A stretch of 64,000 nucleotides of DNA, from assembly GCA_000961575.1 (NCBI GenBank), contig LADP01000018.1:1-64000 (forward strand), given 5' to 3'. The DNA comes from Peptococcaceae bacterium BRH_c8a. Its GTDB lineage: Bacteria > Bacillota > Desulfotomaculia > Desulfotomaculales > Desulfallaceae. The position numbers and the translations under genes are program-made. A model generated the notes under the pieces. The model was not told the origin of the DNA, did no database searches, and was given only the letters and a program-made list of their open reading frames with translations. This document shows positions 1 through 7,791 of the stretch, in pieces. Position 1 is the first letter of the stretch, and every line of letters starts with the position of its first letter.

Positions 1-426
1 GTTATCGTAGATGAAGCGCATCTTTTGGACAAAGAAATGCTAGAAGAGGTACGGTTCCTATTGAACTTTAAAATGGATGCCCAAAGCCCTATGGCACTGA
101 TTTTGGTGGGCCAGAGCGAACTGTGGGATAAGTTCCAGCTTCAAGCGTACGCCGCCATCCGCCAACGGATCGACCTACAATGTAAACTGCCGCACCTGGA
201 TCGGGCCCAGGTCGGGGAATATATTAATCGGCACCTGGCTTATGCCGGTGCCGAACACGATATCTTTTCAGACAATGCGATTGATGAGATTTTCCGCTAT
301 TCCAGCGGTGCGGCCAGGCTTGTGAACAAGGTTTGCACCCATTGCATGCTTTATGGAGCTCAGAATGGCCGTCGGATTATTGATGATCACATGGTGAAGT
401 TGGTTATCCAGGGAGAATTGTTATAA
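1..426 (+). CDS. ExeA/TniB-type AAA ATPase, 3' part
   Basis: The gene is cut by the window edge; 141 residues of its C-terminal part are visible, in frame from base 1. It opens on a Walker B segment (VIVDEAHLLD), followed by a sensor-1-like ILVGQSEL stretch and an arginine-finger-like RQRID, then the C-terminal lid helices. This pattern is typical of ExeA-like ATPases that in Firmicutes accompany DDE transposases (TniB/IstB role: target selection and transposase activation). The upstream transposase is not in view. After the stop, 453-525 holds repeated GTGGACAATTA/CTGGACGTTAT-like units that could be the end of the element. A 41-bp relic of a related gene lies at 28324-28364. The alternative, a type II secretion ExeA, is unlikely here. 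Confidence 0.8.
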   Translation, partial: VIVDEAHLLDKEMLEEVRFLLNFKMDAQSPMALILVGQSELWDKFQLQAYAAIRQRIDLQCKLPHLDRAQVGEYINRHLAYAGAEHDIFSDNAIDEIFRYSSGAARLVNKVCTHCMLYGAQNGRRIIDDHMVKLVIQGELL

Positions 427-541
427 TTCTCCCTTCCCCGGGCTGGTTTTGGTCACTAAGTCCGTCAACTCGTGGACAATTAACACCGTCTATTACTGGA
501 CGTTATAGGGCGTTAGTAACAGGAAAGGTGATAAAAGTAAA

Positions 542-793
542 TTGAAAGAAAGATTAAATAGCATTCTAATTAATTTAGGAGGGTTATTTACTGCAGTTAT
601 ATCTTATACATTAATCTCCAAAATCCTAACTATAAGTAATATACCCCAACAGGTATCAACTTTTATTAGCACTTTAACCCTGATGACTATTGGGTATATC
701 TTATATAAGAAATATAATTTGATTATAGGCAGAGTTGTATTGCTAGTTACTGTTTTTTTATTATTCATAAGTCTTCTAGCAAGACCTTTATAA
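542..793 (+). CDS. Small membrane protein, unknown function
   Basis: 83 residues from a TTG start, with an AGGAAAGGTG ribosome site about 9 bases upstream. Three hydrophobic stretches (about residues 10-30, 38-56, 61-80) predict an integral membrane protein. I do not recognise the family. It is AT-rich compared with the ExeA gene before it, suggesting a separate origin. No neighbour gives a functional hint. Confidence 0.5.
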   Translation: MKERLNSILINLGGLFTAVISYTLISKILTISNIPQQVSTFISTLTLMTIGYILYKKYNLIIGRVVLLVTVFLLFISLLARPL

Positions 794-857
794 AAGAAAA
801 ATTAAGTTTAGCGATTTATAATTACATCAAGGATCCTTGCACACACTTGAAGAAATG

Positions 858-902
858 GCACATCTTAAACAAAATGTTCAACAAGTTGTTAAACTCGCTT
901 AC
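858..902 (+). repeat. Diverged 45-bp direct repeat, copy 1
   Basis: This stretch matches 2388-2432 at 38 of 45 positions in the same orientation. In one frame it reads AHLKQNVQQVVKLAY, and the second copy reads ALLKHTVHQVVKPAY in the matching frame, so both may be relics of one coding end. It overlaps nothing convincing except the tail of the minus-strand gene at 906. Confidence 0.6.
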
Positions 903-905
903 CCT

Positions 906-1601
906 TTACCTCAAGGATTTACTATGGTTTAAACGACTATAAATAACTTCTCCTTGGTTCGTCATCCCTTGGATTTCCTCTGTCCCCGAAGTTCCCTGTC
1001 CGATTAGGGTCCAAATTTTATTGTCTTTGTATGTAGCAATAATTTTTGCTTCGTGTTTCTCGTCAACTTCCACACGTTGTATATTTGGATTCGAAACAAT
1101 ACCGTAATAAACAGGAAGCGATTGTGCTGATTCCCCCATATTACACCAAATCCATGGCAATTCACTTCCGGAGTTAAATTCTATATACCCAGTACCTTCA
1201 ATCAATTTCCAACCCCTAAATGTCTGTTCAAGTCTCCCAACTGCCAAGCCTTTCGGGGTCGCGTAAAACGCCAATGTTACATTTTCCACTTTCTCTATGT
1301 GAACTACTTTTTCCACGTGTGTATTTGATTCCATAATTGATTCCTGAATTGCTTTTTGTATTTCTTGAGTATCATTGTTAGGATCAGAGAAAACAAAGAA
1401 AAGTAAAACCATAACTACAATAAAGGTTGGCCCAACAAAAAATATTTTTCTTCCTAAAGAATACACAAGCTCAGTCCTTTCAATAATTAATGAGTTAAAC
1501 TTAGTAATTATTTTATCATGGTTTTCAAACTCCCTTAATTGTAGTTTTGGATGTTGTATATAATCTTTGTTATGTTCACTCGGAATGAAGTGACTCGCCA
1601 T
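906..1601 (-). CDS. Single-pass membrane protein, unknown
   Basis: 231 residues with a cytoplasmic N-terminus, one strong membrane segment (about residues 52-71, FFVGPTFIVVMVLLFFVF) and an extracellular C-terminal domain rich in beta-type residues. No cysteine or catalytic pattern stands out. No good Shine-Dalgarno precedes the ATG; the upstream sequence is very AT-rich. I do not recognise the family. Its 3' end runs into the repeat at 858-902. It is transcribed opposite to its neighbours, so it is probably a stand-alone gene. Confidence 0.55.
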   Translation of the reverse strand: MASHFIPSEHNKDYIQHPKLQLREFENHDKIITKFNSLIIERTELVYSLGRKIFFVGPTFIVVMVLLFFVFSDPNNDTQEIQKAIQESIMESNTHVEKVVHIEKVENVTLAFYATPKGLAVGRLEQTFRGWKLIEGTGYIEFNSGSELPWIWCNMGESAQSLPVYYGIVSNPNIQRVEVDEKHEAKIIATYKDNKIWTLIGQGTSGTEEIQGMTNQGEVIYSRLNHSKSLR

Positions 1602-1719
1602 GTTAATTATGGTATAATTTTACTATAAATACAATGAGTAGAATCATAAAGAAATCATATTAAAGTTAAGCTTTAAATCAGACTTTGAAACAATAAACTA
1701 TGGAAAAGAGGGATTTATT

Positions 1720-1905
1720 TTGCTATTACATAGACTAGTTATTGTGATTTTGGGAACTATATGGTTACTATGGGTGTTATTTACTAGGTATCATTTTGAT
1801 TGGACCGCATTAGAGTGGGGAGCTTTTGGTTTAGTAATTCTTTCTGTTTTATCCTCGGGATATGAGTTAATCAAAGAAAAAGGGTTTAAAAAGAGGGAAG
1901 AATAA
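1720..1905 (+). CDS. Small two-helix membrane protein
   Basis: 61 residues from a TTG start, with a GAGGG ribosome site 8 bases upstream. Two hydrophobic helices (about residues 3-22 and 32-49) are followed by a Lys/Glu-rich tail. No family recognised. It may be a real short gene, but the only support is the ribosome site and the clean membrane topology. Confidence 0.4.
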   Translation: MLLHRLVIVILGTIWLLWVLFTRYHFDWTALEWGAFGLVILSVLSSGYELIKEKGFKKREE

Positions 1906-2031
1906 CAAAACAAAATTTGTTTCTAGTTGTGCCCATAAACCAGACTGAATTAGAACGATAAATAACATACATGGGTGTTAGTGGATTCTATCTAGTCGCT
2001 TGATTAACAAACTTAAACGGGAGGTGTTAAT

Positions 2032-2304
2032 ATGCCTGTTGGTGCCTTGTTGCCTATCATACTTTTAGCCATATCTTTAATAGTCGCGATTGTAGTTACA
2101 GCTTCTATGGTTAGCCTGATCAAGAAAACCCCTTCCGGTCATTTTTTTATAGGCTTGGGTATGCTGCCTGAAAAATTCAAAAAACCACCTCTGATTAAAA
2201 TTTTAAGCATGCTGTTTTTCATGTTGATTTTTATTACCACTTTTGGTGTCATTCAGGTTATAACGTTTTACTCTGTCCCAGGGGGAATGTTAAGGTTCCC
2301 TTAG
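2032..2304 (+). CDS. Small membrane protein, unknown function
   Basis: 90 residues from an ATG with a strong GGGAGG ribosome site 7 bases upstream. There are two membrane helices (about residues 5-30 and 54-78) joined by a basic loop containing IKKTPSGHFF. No family recognised. The intrinsic terminator at 2421-2462 lies about 115 bases downstream and probably ends this transcript. Confidence 0.55.
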   Translation: MPVGALLPIILLAISLIVAIVVTASMVSLIKKTPSGHFFIGLGMLPEKFKKPPLIKILSMLFFMLIFITTFGVIQVITFYSVPGGMLRFP

Positions 2305-2387
2305 TCTAGTCAATCTGGTCACATTCTTCGACACAAATGTATACAAGTTGATGTTTCAGAAAGTGTCAGCTGTGAGTAATAGATATT

Positions 2388-2432
2388 GCACTTCTTAAAC
2401 ATACTGTTCATCAAGTAGTTAAGCCCGCTTAC
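2388..2432 (+). repeat. Diverged 45-bp direct repeat, copy 2
   Basis: Partner of 858-902 (38 of 45 identical). The right part of this copy forms the left arm of the terminator hairpin at 2421-2462. Copy 1 lacks the matching right arm. Confidence 0.6.
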
Positions 2433-2462
2433 ACTTTTACTTTAAGGTAATGCGGGCTTTTC
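2421..2462 (+). terminator. Intrinsic terminator
   Basis: AAGCCCGC (2421-2428) pairs with GCGGGCTT (2452-2459), the stem is extended by TTAC/GTAA with a one-base bulge, and a short T run follows. It lies after the small membrane protein gene at 2032. Confidence 0.7.
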
Positions 2463-3003
2463 TAATGGCGGTAATTTTTGTAGACTGCTTAATACGATTT
2501 ATAAACAATGATTATCAAATACCATTGGCCTACCCCCCTAAAAAAAATATTCCGTATATCTACGGGGATTGAAAATCTAGCTAAAGGCATTTCTATTATT
2601 AATAATAAATACAAAATAAAGTTCTTAAAAGTCCGATACTTCAAGAAAAATGAACATTTTAGTTTAATAGTACTTTGGGCTGCGCGATTGTCATTTTCCC
2701 CCAAAAAGGAGGGTTTAAGTTAAAACTGAAGAAACGTAGGTTAAACATGAGCTTCCCCCGGAAAAACAGACACAACAAATGGCGAGTATCTCTCCTATTC
2801 TTATAGAATTGCTTAAACATATTTAAGGATCGAGACTACCCGTCTGTTTGCCCTGGATGGGGTAAAAAGCCGGCTCGGGCGAGCGGCATCCGCTACAGCC
2901 CGCGGATTGATTCAGGTACGGATATCATCAAAACATATCAGTGTGTGGTTGATACTGGTTATGCTTGTGATATACAGATATAAATGTCGGGGTAACAAAA
3001 GAT
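2463..3003. other. Gene-poor stretch before the flippase
   Basis: Opposed 71-residue frames at 2489-2723 have no ribosome site or family features. A frame at about 2830-2983 (containing RDYPSVCPGWGKK) is open but has no start and could be a decayed gene end. I see no other structure. Confidence 0.4.
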
Positions 3004-4614
3004 ATGATCAAGAACCCGTTAAACAAACAAACCGTGTTGCAGGGTGTCATCACCCTGACGGTGGCGTTTATAATAATCAGGATTTTGGGAGCCCTTTACC
3101 GGATACCCCTGGCTCGCATGCTGGGTAACGAGGGAATGGCTTTTTATGTTCTGCCCAATCAAATTTACTACCTTTTTTTTACTCTTTCTACGGCGGGAAT
3201 ACCGGTGGCTTTGTCCAGCATAATATCAGAAAAAATAGTACTTGGCCAATACCGTGATGCGTTACGTACCTTTAGGGTGGCACGGGCTGCGATGCTTCTG
3301 TTAGGGCTGACTTTTTCATTCCTGCTTTTTGCAAGTGCAGAGTGGTTAATAAAGATTGGTTTGGTGGCTATTCCCGAGACTTATCTGGGAATGCAGGTCA
3401 TAGCACCGGTAATATTTTTTGCCGCGGTGACAGCAGCTTATCGGGGACTTTTTCTAGGATTTCGGGATATGCAGGTGGTGGCGTACTCACAAGTGGTTGA
3501 CCAGGCAATGATGGTTGTGGCTACCTTACTATTTAGCTATCTGCTTTTGCCCCGCGGTCTGGAAATTGCCGCCGCCGGGGCTAACCTGGGTGCCATGCCC
3601 GGTGCGGTGGGAGCTGCATTAATGTTAGTTTTTCTTTACCGCAGGCAGCGGCTGGATATACTGGCTGTGGCCAAACAGGACTTGTCTGGGGTCAGGGAGG
3701 GAACGTTATCCCTGCTCAAACGGATTTTTAGCGTGGCCCTGCCGGTATCCTTTGCCGGCGTGGCCATGTCCGTTACCGCCATTATTGACCAAAACCTCAT
3801 TGTAGATCGGCTGCAGTTGGTGGGTTACAGTTATAAACAGGCCACCGCTCAATATGGTGCATTTATTGGAATGGCCATGCCCTTTATCAACATCTCCATT
3901 GCCTTGGCTGCATCCCTGAGCGCAAGTTTGGTGCCGGCGGTAGCCGAATCCCTGGCGGTTAAAAACCTGGAACGTATTAAAACTCAGCTTTCCCAGGCGT
4001 TGCGTCTTGCACTAGTTTTCGCTCTGCCGGCGGCCGCAGGTCTGTTCCTGCTGGCTCATCAATTAACCCTGCTAGTTTACGTCGATGAAGGGGCCGGGGT
4101 CCCGCTGGCCGCGCTGGCCGCAGCCGTAATCTTTTGGTCGGTACACCTGGTAACCTCCGGCACGCTCCAGGGTATGGGCAGGGCCAACATACCGGTGCGT
4201 AACCTAGTGGTGGGCATTGCCATAAAGATATTAATCACATATTACTTCACGCCCACTCCGCTGGGCATTCAGGCGGCAGCCCTGGGTACAGTGGCTATAT
4301 TCCTTGTGTCGTCACTGCTGAACATAGTTTATTTATCTCGCCTGGTGGATTATGAGTTCAAAGCCGTAGAGACGTTGTTAAGGCCCTGTGTGGCCACGTT
4401 GGTTATGTCGGTCTGTGTCCTGGCTGTGTACCGTGCAACCCTTCAACAATGGGGGGAGGACAATACCTGGCCCACATTGCTGGCGGTATGCGCCGGACTA
4501 GCGGTATATCCCTTGGTGCTGGTGGCGTTGGGAGGTATCAGTTCCGGTGACGTGCGTCGTCTGCCGGTAATTGGGACGTGGGCGGCTGCCCTTTTGGAAA
4601 GGTTGGGCCGCTGA
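3004..4614 (+). CDS. SpoVB/MurJ-type polysaccharide flippase
   Basis: 536 residues, the usual length for the SpoVB/YtgP branch of the MOP flippase superfamily. It has about 14 hydrophobic helices. The N-terminal pattern (LQGVITLTVAFIIIRILGALYRIPLARMLG, seen in pieces) with a following NQIYYL and STAGIPVALS is characteristic of this branch. These proteins flip lipid-linked cell-wall or cortex precursors across the membrane; SpoVB acts in spore cortex formation. The ATG follows a weak GGGG ribosome site. It stands alone, with no wall-synthesis genes nearby, so the exact substrate is open. A general lipid II flippase role is the main alternative. Confidence 0.88.
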   Translation: MIKNPLNKQTVLQGVITLTVAFIIIRILGALYRIPLARMLGNEGMAFYVLPNQIYYLFFTLSTAGIPVALSSIISEKIVLGQYRDALRTFRVARAAMLLLGLTFSFLLFASAEWLIKIGLVAIPETYLGMQVIAPVIFFAAVTAAYRGLFLGFRDMQVVAYSQVVDQAMMVVATLLFSYLLLPRGLEIAAAGANLGAMPGAVGAALMLVFLYRRQRLDILAVAKQDLSGVREGTLSLLKRIFSVALPVSFAGVAMSVTAIIDQNLIVDRLQLVGYSYKQATAQYGAFIGMAMPFINISIALAASLSASLVPAVAESLAVKNLERIKTQLSQALRLALVFALPAAAGLFLLAHQLTLLVYVDEGAGVPLAALAAAVIFWSVHLVTSGTLQGMGRANIPVRNLVVGIAIKILITYYFTPTPLGIQAAALGTVAIFLVSSLLNIVYLSRLVDYEFKAVETLLRPCVATLVMSVCVLAVYRATLQQWGEDNTWPTLLAVCAGLAVYPLVLVALGGISSGDVRRLPVIGTWAAALLERLGR

Positions 4615-4740
4615 TGTGTGAGATTTTATCAATTGAGGTAATCTTTATTATATTTAAAAAGGGCCAGCGAATATATGGTACCGGGTACCGAAGGGTCTTT
4701 AAAAAGCAGAAAACTTCGAGCATTAGTTTTAGGGGGATTG

Positions 4741-5015
4741 GTGGTGATTAGTATCTGGAAGAGCAAACAACCATTTTTTACTTTCCGAATTATATTTAGC
4801 ATTATGGCTATATTTTTTGCTGTTAAAAGTATTCTAAATCCATTATTTAATCTTAACGTGGTATTTATGATGTTTTCTTTAGGTCTAATGTTTGCTTGCT
4901 AGGGATTGAAATATTTCTAACGAAAAAAAGGAAATATTTTATACTGACTATCATAACTTCAATATTTATAATTAGTGTAGGTATTTTTAACCTTTGGGTA
5001 TATCTAAATATCTAA
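4741..5015 (+). pseudogene. Frameshifted DUF3953-like membrane protein
   Basis: The first frame begins at GTG 4741 after an AGGGGG ribosome site and ends at 4902 in the sequence LGLMFAC. The next frame continues from about 4893 as CLLGIEIFLTKKRKYF and two further helices, ending at 5015. Joined, the two halves give one roughly 90-residue protein with three membrane segments and the GL-x-F-L-x-G-x-E-x-F core typical of small DUF3953 proteins. Either the gene is broken by a one-base shift near 4890-4900 or there is a sequence error. The family assignment is from memory of its motif only. Confidence 0.55.
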
Positions 5016-5144
5016 CTAACGGGTGGCGATAGTTCAATAAGATTTTGATGGATTTTGCAAAGAAAACCACTGCGCATGAGGTGCGCCCAATAACCCATTA
5101 TCGACTATTTAGCATAAACTATCAAACATTAAAGGCAAATCCTT

Positions 5145-5353
5145 ATTCTCAAACTTTGTTGAAATGGTGGTACTTATTCTTAAACTATCCTGAAACCATT
5201 CTCAAACTTTAAATGAAATAAGATGGTTGAAACCCAGGTAAATAGCGCAGGCCCATTCTCAAACTTTGCTGAAACGGACAGTCTTGTCCGTTGCAATAAA
5301 GTTTGAGAATATTGCAGTAAAGTTTGAGAATGGTTTCAGTAAAGTTTGAGAAT
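5145..5353. repeat. Back-to-back transposon-end repeat array
   Basis: Four forward copies of a 20-bp unit (consensus ATTCTCAAACTTTRYTGAAA) begin at 5145, 5176, 5198 and 5255. Three inverted copies lie at 5291-5310, 5312-5331 and 5334-5353. Between them is CGGACA-GTCT-TGTCCG (5275-5290). Multiple spaced binding sites ending in TGT...ACA are typical of Tn7/Mu/TniA-type transposons. The layout reads as the right end of one element followed by the left end of the next. The forward half has the same spacing as the array at 9005-9133. Confidence 0.75.
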
Positions 5354-5410
5354 GAGCGCAATTCTATTTAAGAAAAAGCCCAAAGATATTTTATCCCCCA
5401 ATAACGTTAG

Positions 5411-5437
5411 CACCCACCCTTCGCCAAGGGGTGGGTG
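5411..5437. other. GC-rich hairpin
   Basis: CACCCACCC (5411-5419) pairs perfectly with GGGTGGGTG (5429-5437). No T run follows, so it is not a clear terminator. It sits between the two repeat arrays. Confidence 0.55.
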
Positions 5438-5465
5438 TTACTTCCATTACCGGTGTTGGTTTCAA

Positions 5466-5575
5466 TAAATAATGAGAATTTGATATTAAATGATGAGAAT
5501 GATTTTATTAAATAATGAGAACTATTATGTCGGTTCTCACTACTACTGTCAGTAGGTCTCACAACAACTGTCACT
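5466..5575. repeat. Second, different end-like repeat array
   Basis: Units centred on ATGAGAA recur at 5472, 5493 and 5515 (spacing 21 and 22), followed by two TCTCAC units separated by ACTGTCAGTAGG-type sequence up to GTCAC at 5574. Read on the minus strand it starts TTAGTGACAGTTG and carries five imperfect repeats of about 21 bp. This again resembles a transposase-binding end, of another family than the 5145 array. Confidence 0.55.
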
Positions 5576-5586
5576 AACCCGCCAAT

Positions 5587-5621
5587 AAACCCCATTCAAC
5601 GAATTTATTTGGATGGGGTTT
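5587..5621. terminator. Stem-loop, possible terminator
   Basis: AAACCCCATTCAA (5587-5599) pairs with TTGGATGGGGTTT (5609-5621) with one G-T pair. There is no clear T run on either side, so termination is uncertain. Confidence 0.4.
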
Positions 5622-5747
5622 ATGCTGCGCTTAATCTTTGAACTGTGCAGCAAGAAGCTATTATTTTAATTAACCCAATGTTTATGCTTATTACAGTGAA
5701 TTATTATCAGGTGTAATTTAATTAATAATTTTTTAAGGATGATTAAA

Positions 5748-5822
5748 ATGGCGGCCACCGGGATGTTATGGGTGCTTCCGCTACTGGACTACAACCTAAT
5801 GGAAAGGTTACGAAAAAACTAG
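5748..5822 (+). CDS. Possible 24-residue peptide or gene relic
   Basis: ATG 5748 is preceded by an AAGGA ribosome site (5734-5738) and a short AT-rich leader. The frame reads MAATGMLWVLPLLDYNLMER and stops at 5822. It could be a tiny membrane peptide or the surviving start of a truncated gene. The only support is the ribosome site. Confidence 0.2.
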   Translation: MAATGMLWVLPLLDYNLMERLRKN

Positions 5823-5851
5823 AAGTTGCCTAGTATAATAACCTGTGTTAG

Positions 5852-5885
5852 ACCGGTGATGAGATAAAAATATCTCCGCGCCGGT
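5852..5885. other. Two-part stem-loop
   Basis: ACCGG (5852-5856) pairs with CCGGT (5881-5885), and GAGATA (5861-5866) with TATCTC (5871-5876) around an AAAA loop. It may be a terminator or a remnant RNA structure upstream of the regulator cassette. Confidence 0.45.
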
Positions 5886-6004
5886 AATGTTTGTTAACAG
5901 CAGCTTTACGGCAAACCTGTCGCTCATTATATGTTATTAGCCAGCGCCGGCATAACGCTGCGGCCTTTGCGTAAAAGCCTGTATACAAAAATAATTTAAT
6001 TTGT

Positions 6005-6018
6005 GTAAATTGTTTTAC
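6005..6018. promoter_or_regulatory. Crp/Fnr-type operator upstream of the DUF1638 gene
   Basis: GTAAA-TTGT-TTTAC is a perfect GTAAA/TTTAC dyad with a 4-bp spacer, the geometry of Crp/Fnr-family sites. A -10-like TATTAT lies at 6046-6051, placing the dyad near -46. The same dyad is found at 7696-7709 ahead of the MTH865-like gene. The Crp/Fnr protein encoded at 6644 is the obvious candidate to bind both. Confidence 0.6.
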
Positions 6019-6075
6019 TGAACCATTGCCTAAATATTTTTATGCTATTATAAAAATGGTAGGGAGTGAAACAAT

Positions 6076-6636
6076 TTGTCCGGAAAAAAAGTATTATGCT
6101 GCGGTATACTGCGCCATGAAATTGGACATCTGTTGGGGGAACAAAATGTAGATATTACCTACATTGACGCAGCTTTGCACGTAGACCTCGATAAACTGGC
6201 CCAATCCATAACCAAAAACTTACGCGGGATGGATGGAAACGATATCCCTATAATCATAGGGAATCAATGCCACCCGGAGTTGGAACAATTAGCTTCAGAA
6301 CATGGTGGGCGGGTAATTAAGGCTAAAAGTTGCATTGAGATGCTCCTGGGAGAAAAAATGGCGGAGCTGGACGCCGAAGCCAAAACTTTTTACCTTACTA
6401 GCGGGTGGTTGGAAAACTGGCGCAAGATTTTTATGGAAGGGTTGGGTTGGGACGCGGTTGATGCCCGGCAAAATTTCGGTTATTATGATCGCATATTGCT
6501 TTTGGACACAGGAATTGTACCCATTGATGATATGAATCTGCTTGAATTCTATGACTATGCCCAAGTGCCTGTGGAAACTATGCCGGTGGATCCGGACAAT
6601 TTGCGCATACTGTTGAAGCAACTTTTGAATGGGTGA
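6076..6636 (+). CDS. DUF1638 family protein
   Basis: 186 residues from a TTG start with an AGGGAGTG ribosome site. It opens with KVLCCGILRHEIGHLL and contains IIIGNQCHPELEQL and TFYLTSGWLENWR, the pattern of DUF1638 proteins, which occur in methanogens and anaerobic Firmicutes, often near methyltransferase or corrinoid genes. Cys residues in the CCG and NQCH motifs could bind metal; this is inference, as the biochemical role is unknown. It is followed 8 bases later by the Crp/Fnr gene and is probably transcribed from the promoter carrying the GTAAA-N4-TTTAC site. Confidence 0.8.
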   Translation: MSGKKVLCCGILRHEIGHLLGEQNVDITYIDAALHVDLDKLAQSITKNLRGMDGNDIPIIIGNQCHPELEQLASEHGGRVIKAKSCIEMLLGEKMAELDAEAKTFYLTSGWLENWRKIFMEGLGWDAVDARQNFGYYDRILLLDTGIVPIDDMNLLEFYDYAQVPVETMPVDPDNLRILLKQLLNG

Positions 6637-6643
6637 AACGATT

Positions 6644-7330
6644 ATGCAAAGAATTAAATGCATGAAAGAGCTGGCCCTGTTTGCCACCCTTGATTTTGCG
6701 GAACGTGAAAAAATCGGGGTGCTGGCCGGTAAAAAGGTCTACCGCAAAAACGAAATGATTTTCCGGGATGGAGATCCCGCGCACACTATCTACCTGATCA
6801 AGTATGGTCTGGTCAGGTTGTTCAAAGTTTCTGAAGGCGGCAAGGAAATTACCCTCGATATCCTCAAACAGGACGATATTTTCGGTGAAAACACTTTTTT
6901 TGAAGAGAACGCCTGTCATACCATGAATGCTCAAGCGATGGAGAACACCTATATCTGCTCCTGTAATAAAGAACACTTCGCCATTTTGTTGCAAAACCCG
7001 CAAACCGCCTTAAAAATAATCCAACTGCTGGGGGGCAAATTAAATAATTACACCGATAAGGTAGCCAGCATAGCCTTCCATGATGTGAAAGGCAGAATTT
7101 CAGCCATGCTGCTCAGGCTGGCCGGTGAATACGGAAAGCCTTCTCCCGAAGGAACCATTATCGATATCGACCTCACTCACCAGGATATTGCATCCCTGGT
7201 CAACGCCTCACGAGTCATGGTGACCAATGTTCTGGGCGATTTGAAGCAGGAGGGGGCTATCGCCACCAGGGGACACCAATTCATCCTTTTAAGCCGGGAA
7301 AAACTTTCCGGCGCCATCGAAGCTGTGTAA
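6644..7330 (+). CDS. Crp/Fnr family transcription regulator
   Basis: 228 residues. The start is ATG 6644 with GGGTGA 7 bases upstream; an earlier ATG at 6629 overlaps the previous gene and lacks a site. The N-terminal half is a cyclic-nucleotide-type beta roll (residues about 20-110: FRDGDPAHTIYLIKYGLVRLF in part, DIFGE). A dimer helix and a C-terminal winged helix follow (LTHQDIASLVNASRVMVTNVL recognition region in part). Cysteines occur at CHTMN and CSCNKEH, but I do not see the four-Cys N-terminal cluster of classical Fnr. The signal is unknown: redox, CO, nitrosative stress or a small molecule. It likely controls the two matching dyads at 6005 and 7696. Confidence 0.88.
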   Translation: MQRIKCMKELALFATLDFAEREKIGVLAGKKVYRKNEMIFRDGDPAHTIYLIKYGLVRLFKVSEGGKEITLDILKQDDIFGENTFFEENACHTMNAQAMENTYICSCNKEHFAILLQNPQTALKIIQLLGGKLNNYTDKVASIAFHDVKGRISAMLLRLAGEYGKPSPEGTIIDIDLTHQDIASLVNASRVMVTNVLGDLKQEGAIATRGHQFILLSREKLSGAIEAV

Positions 7331-7343
7331 TGGGGTTAATGGT

Positions 7344-7658
7344 ATGATCCAAAAAAAATTAGATTGCCCCAAGCATAGCCGGGATACAGAAGAAGTTGAT
7401 GCCCAAATTAAAACATTGGTCAGCCGGGTAAATCTGATGCGCAATTTACTATTCGAAATCAAAGCCGAAACTCCCCTCGGCAAAACCGTTAAAATAATTT
7501 TGAATCTGTTTTTTTGTGAGGGTGAGGACGGATTTTTGGATCTGACCGGCATTTCTTACCATAAACTTGCCAACTTGATTGGCATCAGCCATACAGAGCT
7601 GCAGGAATCTCTGGAATACTTACAACAACAAGGCATAATTTTATATAAAAAATTATAA
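7344..7658 (+). CDS. Small winged-helix protein
   Basis: 104 residues beginning 13 bases after the Crp/Fnr gene, so co-transcribed. After a coiled N-terminal part (residues 14-45), the C-terminal 50 residues read as a winged helix (SYHKLANLIGISHTELQESL in part, then LQQQGIILYKKL), resembling the Crp/Fnr DNA-binding domain without the sensor roll. It may assist or antagonise the preceding regulator. It ends inside the terminator hairpin at 7657. Confidence 0.65.
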   Translation: MIQKKLDCPKHSRDTEEVDAQIKTLVSRVNLMRNLLFEIKAETPLGKTVKIILNLFFCEGEDGFLDLTGISYHKLANLIGISHTELQESLEYLQQQGIILYKKL

Positions 7659-7688
7659 GTTGCTACTCGTAGGTGGCAACTTTTTTAT
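7657..7688 (+). terminator. Intrinsic terminator
   Basis: AAGTTGC (7657-7663) pairs with GCAACTT (7676-7682), followed by a T run. It overlaps the stop codon of the winged-helix gene and ends the three-gene operon. Confidence 0.85.
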
Positions 7689-7695
7689 TTTTCTT

Positions 7696-7740
7696 GTAAA
7701 ACAGTTTACTTATTTTTATTGCCTATACAAGTAATATAAT
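7696..7740 (+). promoter_or_regulatory. Crp/Fnr-type operator and promoter of the MTH865-like gene
   Basis: GTAAA-ACAG-TTTAC (7696-7709) repeats the dyad seen at 6005-6018; with flanks, 12 of 16 positions match. A consensus TATAAT lies at 7735-7740 and no good -35 box is present, as expected when an activator sits near -44. Confidence 0.65.
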
Positions 7741-7791
7741 GCCAAGCTTGTACAGCTTACTACATCTAATTTAAAAGGAGGAATCACGTAT

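Noticed and set aside
2489-2723. Two opposed 71-residue frames
   Set aside because: Neither has a start signal; they are mirror images of the same AT-rich sequence.
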